From Verrucomicrobiota bacterium (GTDB lineage: Bacteria; Verrucomicrobiota; Verrucomicrobiia; Opitutales; Opitutaceae): a DNA stretch of 64,000 bases. Below the pieces are notes generated by a model. That model was not told the DNA's origin, searched no databases, and was given only the letters and a program-made list of their open reading frames with translations. Below are positions 28,255-36,753 of the stretch, in pieces. The position numbers and the translations under genes were made by a program. The stretch's first letter is position 1, and the number at the start of each line of letters is the position of its first letter. Location: NCBI GenBank assembly GCA_023432225.1, contig JAEYUW010000011.1, positions 39,593-103,592 of the forward strand, written 5' to 3'.

Positions 28255-31200
28255 TCACGCCGGCAGCGTGAAACTCTCGAACTGCTTCTTCACTTCCTGC
28301 AGGAATGCCGCGGCGCCCGCGCCATTCACGACCTTGTGGTCGAACGTGAGCGAGAGCGTCACGACTTCGCACGGATAGATCACGCCGCCGTCGTTGATCA
28401 TGCGCTCGTGCGCCGTGCCGATGAACAGCGTCGCCATCGCCGGCGGCACCACGATTGGCGTCGCGCTCTCGACGCCGAACGCGCCGAGGCTGGTGATGTT
28501 GAGCGGCGCCTGCACGTCGAGCAGCTTGCCCGCGCGCGTCTCCTCGACGGCGCGATTGTAGGCCGCGCTGAAATCGGCGAACGAAAGCTTGTTCGCACCT
28601 GCGATCGCCGCGGTGGCGAGGCGATCGCCCTCGAGTGCGACGGCCACGCCTTGATCGAAGACCGGTTGCTCGAGAATAGTGCCGTCCTTGCCGGCGACGC
28701 AGCGGAACGCCGGGTGCAGCTCCTGCGCGCGCGTCACGCACCACGCCATCATTGCCGACGGTGACGGCGCGGCCTTGCCGAGTTTCGCCTTCGCAGCTTC
28801 GCGAGCTTTTTTCAGCGGCTCCCAGCGAACGTCCATCAACATGTTCGCAGGCACGACCGCATCGAGACGCTTCGTGATCGCAGGGTGCAGGGCAGGCGGG
28901 CGGACGTTGCCATTCATCGGAGTGGAGGCGGAAAGAGGTGCCGGCGCCGGCTTGGTCGCAACGCTCGGCGCAGCCGGCGCAGATTTCGGAACGTAAGTGC
29001 CCGGCGAAGTCGCCGCCGCAGGCCCGACGGTGGGCGCGGCGGATTTCGCGGGTGCGGCGCCTTCGATCGGCAAGCCGGCCACGCTCGCTGCGTCGCCGGT
29101 CACCAGCGCGATTTCCTGACCGATCAGCACGGTGTCATCGATCTTGATGCGCCATTCCTTGAACGTGCCCGCAAACGACGCTTCGACGGGATACACGGCT
29201 TTGTCGGTCTCGAGTTCGCAGAGCACTTCGTCGTGTTTCACGGCGTCGCCCGGTTTCTTGTTGAGCGCAACCACGCGCGCAGAGCGCAGTCCCTCGCCCA
29301 TGATCGGCACGCGCACGAGAATATCGCTCGTGCCGGGCAACACCGTGTTCTGCGGACCATGCGAAGACGGAGCGCTCGCTGGCGCGGCGGTCGGAGCGAC
29401 ATTCGGCGTTGGGGCCGGCGCGACCGGAGCGGGCGCCGCCGGCACTTCGCCGCGCGCGACGTTCATCGACACCAGTTCCCAAATCGCTTCGACGATCTGC
29501 GGCACCGCGGGCAGCGCCGCGTATTCGTAGATCGGATTGTAGGCGATCATCACGTTGCCCTTCGTGATCAGGCGCGGCGGGGCCTTGAGCGCGGCGAACA
29601 AGTCCGTGCGCCCGACGATGTGCTGCACGATCATCTGTCCGACGGAGCACGCCTCTGTGTCTTCCTGGATCACGATCAGGCGGCCGGTCTTGCGGACCGA
29701 GGCCTCGATCGTCGCCTTGTCCCACGGCATGATCGAGCGGAGGTCGATGAGCTCGACGCTGACTTCGCCCTTCAACTCCGCAATGGCCTCGTGCGCCTTC
29801 TCCATCGTGTTACCCCAGGCAACGATCGTGAGGTCTTCGCCTTCGGTCACGACGCGCGCCGCGCCGAGCGGGATGGATTTGATCGGCTGCTTCGATTCGA
29901 CCTCGGCCCAGAGCATGTGCTTCGGCGCGAGGAAGAGCGTGATGTCTTCGCCGTGCATCGCGGTCCACAGCAGACCGGCCGCGTCCTCGGGCGTCGACGG
30001 CACGACGACGTTGATGCCGGGAAAATGCGCGTAGGCCGATTCATTCGCCTGCGAGTGCCAGAGCGAGCCACCAGGCAGGTAAGCGCCGTAGGGCGCATAG
30101 AACACCGCGGGCACCTTCCACGCGCCGTTCGAGCGCCAGCGGATGTTGGCGAGGTTCTGCACGATCTGGTTGAAGCCAGGGAAACTGAAATCGATGAACT
30201 GCAGCTCGAACACCGGCCGCCGTCCGTAGAGCGCAAGACCGCCGCCGATGCCGAAGATCGTCGACTCCGCGAGCGGCGAGTTGAACACCTGCTCCGGAAA
30301 ATCCGTGGAGAGCTTTTGCGTGAGACGGAACACGCCGCCCTTCGGGTCCTCGATGTCTTCCCCGAAAATCATGCGGCCCGGATCGGCATCGAGACCGGCG
30401 CGGAGCGTCTTGTTGATCAGGTCGCCCATGCGGTATTTGCCGGGCTTGAACAGCTCCTCGTTCAGATCGGGCGACGGACCGGTGACATCGAGGAATAGCT
30501 CGTCGACGCGGGGATCCTCCGCCTTCTCAGCCGCGGCATATTCCGCGCGAACTTTTTCCTTTGTCTCTTCGTCGAACTTAGCGAACTCAGCCTCGGTGAG
30601 CTCGCCGGCTTTGATCATCGCGTCGCGGAGCACGCGGATCGGGTCCGCCTTGTCCATCGCGGCGATGTCTTCCTTCGTCCGATAAAGCGTGTGATCATCC
30701 GAGCTCGTGTGACTGGAGAGCCGCTCGACCTTCGCCCAGAGAAACACCGGGCCTTCGCCGGCGCGGAGCTGCGCAACGGCCTTCTGCGTCTCGGCGTGCA
30801 CGACCTCGAGATCCGAGCCGTCGATCATGCGCCACTGCGACTTGTTGAGCACGTCGATTGCGAGCGGGTTGATTTTCCGCGTCGGGGTCGAGATGCCGTA
30901 GGCGTTGTCCTCGACGATAAAGAGGATCGGCAGCTTCTTTTCCTGCGCGAAGCTGATTGCCTCGTAGAAATCACCCTGCCGCGTCGCGGCGTCACCGATC
31001 GAGGTCACGACCACATTGTCTTTGCCGTCGAGCTTCATGCCCCACGCGATGCCGCACGCCGGCAACAACTGGGAACCGAGCGGCGTTGGCACGGTGACGA
31101 TGTTCAGCTCCCGCGCCGAGAAGTGCGAAGGCATCATGCGGCCACGCGACGCCGACTCGCGTTTCGCAAAATACTCGAGCGCGAGGTGCCGCGTGCTCAG

Positions 31201-31437
31201 GCCGCGGCCCATGCACAGGCCGCGATCGCGATAATACGGCACGATGAAATCCGTGTCGCGCAGCTGCGCGCCGAGCGCGCTGAACGCCTCGTGTCCGCGT
31301 CCCGAGACATGGAAGTGCCCCTTGCCCTGCCGGTTCAGGCTCTCCTCGCGCAAATCACCGTGCCGACTTTCCAGCATCGTGCGCAGCAGGTGACGCCGTT
31401 GTTCCTTGTTTAAACTCGAAGACGTGGCTTTGGCCAT
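28255..31437 (-). CDS. Fused 2-oxoacid dehydrogenase E1alpha-E1beta-lipoyl-E2 protein
   Basis: One 1060-residue chain carries four functions. E1alpha covers residues 1-330 (thiamine-diphosphate motif region SIGDAATRQGDFYEA, then NAYGISTPTRK). E1beta covers about 335-660 (GEDIEDPKGGVFRLT, FNSPLAESTIFGIGGG). After an Ala/Pro linker, a lipoyl domain covers about 703-780 with Lys746 in ELETDKAVYP. After a second Ala/Pro linker comes the E2 acyltransferase domain (about 843-1058). The E2 active-site motif reads DHKVVNGAG (His1034, Asn1038) where DHRxxDG is usual. No peripheral-subunit-binding domain is visible, so E3 docking must differ. The substrate is probably a branched-chain 2-oxo acid or pyruvate; this is undecided. 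E3 is not in the window. Confidence 0.93.
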   Translation of the reverse strand: MAKATSSSLNKEQRRHLLRTMLESRHGDLREESLNRQGKGHFHVSGRGHEAFSALGAQLRDTDFIVPYYRDRGLCMGRGLSTRHLALEYFAKRESASRGRMMPSHFSARELNIVTVPTPLGSQLLPACGIAWGMKLDGKDNVVVTSIGDAATRQGDFYEAISFAQEKKLPILFIVEDNAYGISTPTRKINPLAIDVLNKSQWRMIDGSDLEVVHAETQKAVAQLRAGEGPVFLWAKVERLSSHTSSDDHTLYRTKEDIAAMDKADPIRVLRDAMIKAGELTEAEFAKFDEETKEKVRAEYAAAEKAEDPRVDELFLDVTGPSPDLNEELFKPGKYRMGDLINKTLRAGLDADPGRMIFGEDIEDPKGGVFRLTQKLSTDFPEQVFNSPLAESTIFGIGGGLALYGRRPVFELQFIDFSFPGFNQIVQNLANIRWRSNGAWKVPAVFYAPYGAYLPGGSLWHSQANESAYAHFPGINVVVPSTPEDAAGLLWTAMHGEDITLFLAPKHMLWAEVESKQPIKSIPLGAARVVTEGEDLTIVAWGNTMEKAHEAIAELKGEVSVELIDLRSIMPWDKATIEASVRKTGRLIVIQEDTEACSVGQMIVQHIVGRTDLFAALKAPPRLITKGNVMIAYNPIYEYAALPAVPQIVEAIWELVSMNVARGEVPAAPAPVAPAPTPNVAPTAAPASAPSSHGPQNTVLPGTSDILVRVPIMGEGLRSARVVALNKKPGDAVKHDEVLCELETDKAVYPVEASFAGTFKEWRIKIDDTVLIGQEIALVTGDAASVAGLPIEGAAPAKSAAPTVGPAAATSPGTYVPKSAPAAPSVATKPAPAPLSASTPMNGNVRPPALHPAITKRLDAVVPANMLMDVRWEPLKKAREAAKAKLGKAAPSPSAMMAWCVTRAQELHPAFRCVAGKDGTILEQPVFDQGVAVALEGDRLATAAIAGANKLSFADFSAAYNRAVEETRAGKLLDVQAPLNITSLGAFGVESATPIVVPPAMATLFIGTAHERMINDGGVIYPCEVVTLSLTFDHKVVNGAGAAAFLQEVKKQFESFTLPA

Positions 31438-31542
31438 GGTCGGAGGTGGGGTAGGTTTGGGGAAACGACCGGCGCGGCAACGGCAATTCCGGGATGCCGC
31501 GATGAGGGGTTGCGTGGAGGAAGAGGAGCCGTCAGGCGCCGA

Positions 31543-33594
31543 TCAGGTGCGTCGGTGCGCGCGCGCGTAACGCATGAGACCGCCGCGAAACGCGGGGAAG
31601 CCCGTGCCCATCAGCAGCGCGAAGTCGGCATCGTCCGCGGTCTTCAACACACCTTCGTCGAGCACGCGCTTCGTTTCGGCGATCATCACGCCGTTGAGGT
31701 GATCCTGGATCGCACGCGCGTCCATCGCCTTGACGCTCGCGGGCGCGAATGGCGCCATCGCGGGATTCAGCGTCTCCTTGCCGCCATCGTAGGCGTAGAA
31801 GCCGCTCGACGCGCCGTTCTTTCGGCCCTTGAGGCCAGCGGCGAGCATCTTGCCGCACACGCTCGTGCTGCGGAAGCGCGCGGGGAAGAAGTGCTTCATC
31901 TCGCCATAGATGAAATCCGTGACGTCGACACCGACCTCGTCGATCAGACGCATCGGTCCCATCGGCCAGCCCCAGTCGCGCATCGCACGGTCGATCACAT
32001 CCGTCTGCACGCCTTGCTCCCAGAGCTCGCACGCGGCGTTGAGGTAGAAGAACAGCACGCGCGTCACCAAAAAGCCGGGCGACGAGCGGCAGATCACCGG
32101 CGTCTTGCCGAGGTGTTTGGCGAACGCGAGCACGCGGTCCGCTGTCTCACGCGTCGTGTGCGGCGAGAGCACCATCTCGATCAGCGGCATGCGGCTGACG
32201 GGATTGAAGAAGTGGATGCCGATGGTGCGGCCCGGATGCGTGGCGGTTGCCGCGAGTTCCTCGATCGGCAACGCCGACGTGTTCGACGCGAGCACGCAAT
32301 CCGCGCGCACGACTTTCGATAACTCGGCGAACAGCGCCTGTTTCGCCGCGACATTCTCGACGATCGCCTCGACCACGAGATCGCAATCGGCGAACGCCGC
32401 GAGTTCCGTCGTGCCCTGCACGCGCGCGACGCCCTGCGTCGCCGCATCGGCGGACATCTTGCCGCGCTTCGCCGCCTCGTCGAAGAGGCCCTTGATCACG
32501 GCCATGCCACGTTCGACGAACTCGGGCTTCACGTCGCGCATCACGACGCTGTAGCCGCGCGCCGCGCACCACTGCGCGATGCCGGAGCCCATGACGCCGG
32601 CGCCAATCACGCCGATTTTCTTGAACGGTGCTGGCACCACGGCAGCGGCCGGCTTCGGAAACCAAGCGTCGACCGTGAGCTTTTTCACCGCGTCCTTCAG
32701 GAAGAACACGTGCACCAGATTGTGCGCGACGTCGCTGGCCGCGATCTCCCCGAACAGAGTCGCCTCAAGTTCGAGCGCGGCGTCGAGCGGCAACGCGACG
32801 CCCTTCTCCACCGCATCGAGCACGGCGAGCGGCGCGGGTTGGCCGCGCAGGCGCGAGAGCGCCGTCTTGCGCTGCTCGGCGAAGAACGTCGCATCGACGG
32901 TCGGGTGGAACGCGTTGACCTCAACGCGTTCGGAGCGGATTGCGGTCAATCCGCTCCACCGTGTCGGATCGCCGCCCGCCGCGAGCTTCAGCGCGGCGGC
33001 TTTCGCGCGCGCCTTCAACTCGGCGGCCGGCACGAATTCGTCGACGAGGCCCGCTTTGCGCGCTTCGGCCGCCGGCAGCAGCTGCGCTTTCAAAATGTGC
33101 TCCACCGCCGCCTTCGCGCCGATGAGCCGCGGCAGTCGCGCGCAGCCGCCCCAGCCGGGAATCAGACCGATGCCAACCTCGGGCAGGCCGATCACAGTTT
33201 CCTTCGCGTCGCTGGCGAGACGCCAGTGGCACGCCAGCGCGAGTTCGTAGCCGCCGCCGGCGCACGCACCATGGATCGCGCACACGACGGGCACTTTGAA
33301 ATTTTCGAGCAGGCCAAACAACGCGTGGCCGGCGCGCGACGCTTCCTTGCCCTCGGTGGGCGTCGCAATTTTGCCGAGCCATTTCAGGTCAGCGCCCGCG
33401 ATGAAGATTTTTTCTTTCCCGCTGAGCACCACGACGGCTTTCACCGGCGCCGCGGCGAGCACTTCGATGGCGGCGCGCAGTGCGGCTTGCGTCGGCGGGT
33501 TGAAGACGTTGGCGCGACTCGCTGGGTCGTCGAAAACGATCCAGCCGATGCCGTCGGCGTCGACGGAGTGGCAAACCGTAGCAGGGGTGCTCAT
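31543..33594 (-). CDS. fadJ: Bifunctional enoyl-CoA hydratase / 3-hydroxyacyl-CoA dehydrogenase
   Basis: The 683-residue protein catalyses two consecutive steps of fatty-acid beta-oxidation. The N-terminal crotonase domain (about 5-200) shows IAGADLKWLG, CAIHGACAGGGYELALAC and GIGLIPGWGG. The NAD-binding domain starts near 315 (KIGVIGAGVMGSGIAQWCA), followed by ASNTSALPIEELA, GIHFFNPVSRMPLIE and a C-terminal 3HCDH domain (GFLVTRVLFFYLNAACEL, GWPMGPMRLIDEVGVDV). It is slightly shorter than FadB/FadJ (714-729). Residues about 212-231 are encoded by a dispersed palindromic repeat. Start at 33594 (MSTPATVCHSVDADG) is chosen over an ATG 72 bases upstream. No thiolase is next to it. Confidence 0.94.
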   Translation of the reverse strand: MSTPATVCHSVDADGIGWIVFDDPASRANVFNPPTQAALRAAIEVLAAAPVKAVVVLSGKEKIFIAGADLKWLGKIATPTEGKEASRAGHALFGLLENFKVPVVCAIHGACAGGGYELALACHWRLASDAKETVIGLPEVGIGLIPGWGGCARLPRLIGAKAAVEHILKAQLLPAAEARKAGLVDEFVPAAELKARAKAAALKLAAGGDPTRWSGLTAIRSERVEVNAFHPTVDATFFAEQRKTALSRLRGQPAPLAVLDAVEKGVALPLDAALELEATLFGEIAASDVAHNLVHVFFLKDAVKKLTVDAWFPKPAAAVVPAPFKKIGVIGAGVMGSGIAQWCAARGYSVVMRDVKPEFVERGMAVIKGLFDEAAKRGKMSADAATQGVARVQGTTELAAFADCDLVVEAIVENVAAKQALFAELSKVVRADCVLASNTSALPIEELAATATHPGRTIGIHFFNPVSRMPLIEMVLSPHTTRETADRVLAFAKHLGKTPVICRSSPGFLVTRVLFFYLNAACELWEQGVQTDVIDRAMRDWGWPMGPMRLIDEVGVDVTDFIYGEMKHFFPARFRSTSVCGKMLAAGLKGRKNGASSGFYAYDGGKETLNPAMAPFAPASVKAMDARAIQDHLNGVMIAETKRVLDEGVLKTADDADFALLMGTGFPAFRGGLMRYARAHRRT
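32903..32961. repeat. GTGGAACGCGTTGACC repeat inserted in the fadJ coding sequence
   Basis: The 59-base element opens with GGGTGGAACGCGTTGACCTC and closes with CAATCCGCTCCACCG. It contains two hairpins (AACGCGTTGA/TCAACGCGTT and AGCGGATTG/CAATCCGCT) within outer arms GTGGA/TCCAC. Related copies are non-coding at 41766-41867 and 43762-43844. In fadJ it is read in frame on the minus strand. Confidence 0.9.
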
Positions 33595-33812
33595 TGGGGG
33601 GAAGAGTGCGAGCAAGGAACTCCGCACCTTCGCCTCTGACAACGCCAAGCCCGATGAACCGCCCAACTATTAGCCCCCTTATGACAAATGTAAGGCACCC
33701 GGGATATGCAGAGCTGCCGGAGTGGGAAACGTCGGAGGCTAAAGAAACGCGGTCCCATTGATCGCGCTGCCTTGCGTGGAGCGCGCGCCACCCGGCCGCT
33801 CGAAAGCGCGCC

Positions 33813-34232
33813 TCAGTTGTTCGGCACGAACCCTTGCGGTTTCGGCTCGGAGAGGCGGCGAGCGTAGAGCGGCACGAATTGCCCGATGCCGAGAGCGCCG
33901 AGCAGGAAAAGATCGTCGCGATAAGGTCCGCCGAGGAAAATGCCGATGATGCTGCAGGCCTCGGCCAGCGCGCACCCAAGGAGGAACATCACAAATGCTT
34001 TTTGGCCGTCTGTGTAGCGAGGCAGCACCAGCCAGCGAATCACGATGCTGACGAAGAGCGGGACGAGGCCGATCAGGTCCTTGAACGGATTCGCGGAGGC
34101 GGGCCGCATCGGCCCGCGGCCCAGCGTGAAATAGATCACGCACACCCCGACGAGCAACGACGCCCAGACGATCCACCACACCAGCAGACGCTGGCGGATG
34201 AGTTGGGCGTTAGGCAGCGGAGAATCGTTCAC
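33813..34232 (-). CDS. Small integral membrane protein
   Basis: The 139-residue product has about four predicted membrane helices (VWWIVWASLLVGVCVIYFTL; DLIGLVPLFVSIVIRWLVLP; AFVMFLLGCALAEACSIIGI; and a weaker LFLLGALGIGQFVPLYA). No family is recognised. Its ATG overlaps the stop of the truncated ALDH gene by four bases, so it closes the ALDH-POT operon. Confidence 0.6.
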   Translation of the reverse strand: MNDSPLPNAQLIRQRLLVWWIVWASLLVGVCVIYFTLGRGPMRPASANPFKDLIGLVPLFVSIVIRWLVLPRYTDGQKAFVMFLLGCALAEACSIIGIFLGGPYRDDLFLLGALGIGQFVPLYARRLSEPKPQGFVPNN

Positions 34233-35095
34233 GCGCCGACCGGGTGCCAGGTGGTCTTGAACTCCACGAAGTCGCGGATCTCGTAGAGGCTCTGCGCGCG
34301 CTCGGAGAACCAGTCCGTCTTCTCCTCGGCGGCGCGGAGCTTCACGCGTTTCACGCTCTCCGCGGCGCCGAGCTTGAGCGTCTTGCGCTCCTCGGCATTG
34401 GCCACGCCCGAGAGGGCACGGAGGTGCGTATGCGTCGCCATTGTCGGCACGATTTCCTTGCGGAAACCGGTGAGCAGATTCACGACGCCGCCCGGCAGGT
34501 CGCTCGTGGCGAGCATTTCGCCGAGCACGATGCTCGGATAGGGCTGCGTGGACGACGCGAGTGCGACGACGGTGTTGCCGCTCGTGATGATCGGCGCGAT
34601 GAGCGACACCAATGCGAGCAACGGCGCCTCGTCGGGCGCGATCACGCCGACGATGCCCATCGGATCGGTCACGGTGAAGTTGAAGTAAGGCGCCGCGACC
34701 GGATTCACGCTGCCGAGCAACGACTCATATTTATCCGTCCAGCCCGCGTAATAGACGAGGCGGTCGATCGTGGCGACGATCTCCTTCTCGGCCGCGGCTT
34801 TCGAGGCGCCGCTGACTGCGAGCGCGTCGGCCATGTCGGCTTTGCGCGCCTCGAGCATCTCGGCGAGGCGGTAGATGATCTGGCCACGGTTGTAGGCCGT
34901 GCGCTTGGCCCAGCCGGGGCCGGCCTTGGCGGCGGCCTCGATAGCGTTGCGCAGATCCTTGCGCGTGCACTGCGGGATGTTGGCGAAGAAGTTGCCGGCG
35001 GCGTCCTTGATCGGGAACACGCGCGCGCTCTCGGAGCGGATGAACGCTCCTCCGACGTAGCACTTGGGCGTTTTGGTGACGGGCAGACGGGTCAT
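34229..35095 (-). CDS. Truncated aldehyde-dehydrogenase-fold protein without catalytic Cys half
   Basis: The 288 residues cover only the NAD-binding half of an ALDH (full length about 490): start KCYVGGAFIRSESARVFPI, then NIPQCTRKDLRNAIEAAAKA, GWAKRTAYNRGQIIYRLAEM and DPMGIVGVIAPDEAPLLALV. The active-site Glu and Cys region is absent and the C-terminus (HLRALSGVANAEERKTLKL...) is unrelated. It lies in one operon with a complete ALDH. The pair resembles ALDH16, in which an active domain is joined to a shortened inactive one, here as separate chains. It probably serves as a structural partner; this is an inference. Confidence 0.8.
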   Translation of the reverse strand: MTRLPVTKTPKCYVGGAFIRSESARVFPIKDAAGNFFANIPQCTRKDLRNAIEAAAKAGPGWAKRTAYNRGQIIYRLAEMLEARKADMADALAVSGASKAAAEKEIVATIDRLVYYAGWTDKYESLLGSVNPVAAPYFNFTVTDPMGIVGVIAPDEAPLLALVSLIAPIITSGNTVVALASSTQPYPSIVLGEMLATSDLPGGVVNLLTGFRKEIVPTMATHTHLRALSGVANAEERKTLKLGAAESVKRVKLRAAEEKTDWFSERAQSLYEIRDFVEFKTTWHPVGA

Positions 35096-35107
35096 GGCGG
35101 AAAAGAA

Positions 35108-36469
35108 TCAGGAGGTGGCGGGCGCTTCGTCCTGGAGGTAATTGACCTCCTTGTAGCGGAGCGCGATCACCGCGAAGATCACGGAGGCGATCACGGCGAA
35201 GGTCGCGAAGAAATTATAGTAAGCGGCACCGTGGAGCTTCGAGGTGCCGTCGGGGTTCGCGATGAAGAATTGGACCGCGGCCGTGAAGAGATTGCCGGCC
35301 GAAATCGAGAGGAGATAGAGCGCGTTGACGACGGCCTTCAGGTGACGCGGCGCCTGCGTGTAGGCGAACTCGAGGCAGGTGATCGACGTCATCACCTCGC
35401 CGGCGGAAAGCACGAGATACGCGGGCAATTGCCACATCACACTAACCTTCACGCCGGCGGTGAGGCGCGACTCGATCCACGCGCTGATGAGGAAAGAGAG
35501 TCCGATGGTAAAGATGCCGAGGCCGATCTTGCGCAGCGGCGTGAGTTTCCAGACCGCGTTCATCGCGGGATAGAACGCGTATTGAAACGCCGGAATCAGC
35601 GCCAGAATCATGATGGCGTTGACCGCCTGCATCTGGGACGAGAGCAGCTCGAATTCCCAGCCGAAGAGGTTGACGTGTCGCTGCATCTTCTCCGCCTGCA
35701 GCACCCATTCGCCGCCGCTCTGGTCCCAGAGCGACCAGAACACCGCGACGAACACGAACAGGATCGCGAGCCGGCCGAGCGCGGAAAGGCTCTCACGGTT
35801 GAAGGTCTCAGCGATGAACGCCTTCCCCTTCGGCGGCAGATGCACGAACTTGTAGCGCCCCGACCAGAAGATGAACGTCGCGAGAAACATCAGCACCGCC
35901 GGCAGGCCGAACGCGGCCTTCGGTCCCCAGTGCTTCAGCAGGATCGGGGTGAGCGAGATGGAGAAAAACGAGCCGAAGTTCACCGCGAAGTAGAACCAAC
36001 CGAACGCGCGCGAGACGAGGTGCTGGTTGTCCTTGCCGAACTGATCGCCGACGTTGGAGGCCACGCACGGCTTGATGCCACCCGCGCCCAGTGCAATCAG
36101 GCCGAGGCCCATGAAGAGGCCGAGGCGTGTGTCGTCGGCGGCGAGAGACACGCACCCGAGACAATACACGAGCGAGATCCAGAATACCGTGCGATACTTG
36201 CCCCACCAGACATCCGCGAGGAACGCGCCCATCATCGGGAAGAAGTAGTTCGACGCGAGGAACAGGTGATACCAGCCGTTGGCCTCGTTCTCGCTCATCG
36301 GCGCGACTTCGCCGGCGCGGTTGCGCAGATACTGCGTCATGTAGATGACGAGCACGGCGCGCAGGCCGTAAAAGCAAAAGCGCTCCGCCGCCTCGTTGGC
36401 GACGATGTAGGGGATGCCGGGCGGCATCTTGTCGGTCTTGATCGGGGTCGTGCGGAACGATTCGGCCAT
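35108..36469 (-). CDS. Proton-dependent oligopeptide transporter (POT/PTR family)
   Basis: The 453-residue membrane protein begins with the POT hallmark AAERFCFYGLRAVLVIYMTQ (motif ExxERFxYY: proton coupling) and has the second family signature GAFLADVWWGKYRT followed by about 12 membrane helices, with GIKPCVASNVGDQF and FYFAVNFGSFFSI. It imports di- or tripeptides with protons in the inner membrane. It is the third gene of an operon between the zinc-ribbon protein and the truncated ALDH, a setting with no obvious metabolic link to peptides. Confidence 0.93.
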   Translation of the reverse strand: MAESFRTTPIKTDKMPPGIPYIVANEAAERFCFYGLRAVLVIYMTQYLRNRAGEVAPMSENEANGWYHLFLASNYFFPMMGAFLADVWWGKYRTVFWISLVYCLGCVSLAADDTRLGLFMGLGLIALGAGGIKPCVASNVGDQFGKDNQHLVSRAFGWFYFAVNFGSFFSISLTPILLKHWGPKAAFGLPAVLMFLATFIFWSGRYKFVHLPPKGKAFIAETFNRESLSALGRLAILFVFVAVFWSLWDQSGGEWVLQAEKMQRHVNLFGWEFELLSSQMQAVNAIMILALIPAFQYAFYPAMNAVWKLTPLRKIGLGIFTIGLSFLISAWIESRLTAGVKVSVMWQLPAYLVLSAGEVMTSITCLEFAYTQAPRHLKAVVNALYLLSISAGNLFTAAVQFFIANPDGTSKLHGAAYYNFFATFAVIASVIFAVIALRYKEVNYLQDEAPATS

Positions 36470-36477
36470 GGGGAAAT

Positions 36478-36753
36478 TTAGCGGCGAAAGACGAAGAGAA
36501 GGATCAGTGCAATCACGAGGAGGCTGGCGACGATCGACCAGAGATGATTCGGACGAGCGCGCGAAGCGCGTTGCGGTGCGCCCTCGTCGTCCGCGAATGC
36601 CTCGTCCGGCAAATCGAGCCCGTCGTAGCGCGTGTCATCCTGGTTCCACCCTGAGCGCTCATCCGCCCCGCACTCGGGGCAGGCGCGCGCGCCTCGCGGC
36701 ACGGCAGCGCCGCAAACAGGACACTCGGATGGCGGGACGAAGGCACGCGACAT
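36478..36753 (-). CDS. Zinc-ribbon membrane-anchored small protein
   Basis: The 91-residue protein has a zinc ribbon at the N-terminus (CPVCGAAVPRGARACPECGA, two CX2C pairs at residues 11-14 and 25-28), an acidic linker and one C-terminal membrane helix (LWSIVASLLVIALILLFVF) ending in Arg-Arg. The ATG shares one base with the stop of the ALDH gene (TGATG), which means coupled translation. Function unknown. Confidence 0.7.
   Translation of the reverse strand: MSRAFVPPSECPVCGAAVPRGARACPECGADERSGWNQDDTRYDGLDLPDEAFADDEGAPQRASRARPNHLWSIVASLLVIALILLFVFRR

Noticed and set aside
34244..36481. A 745-codon plus-strand open frame opposite the ALDH-half and POT genes
   Set aside because: It spans two real genes with correct motifs on the minus strand and consists of charged low-complexity sequence.
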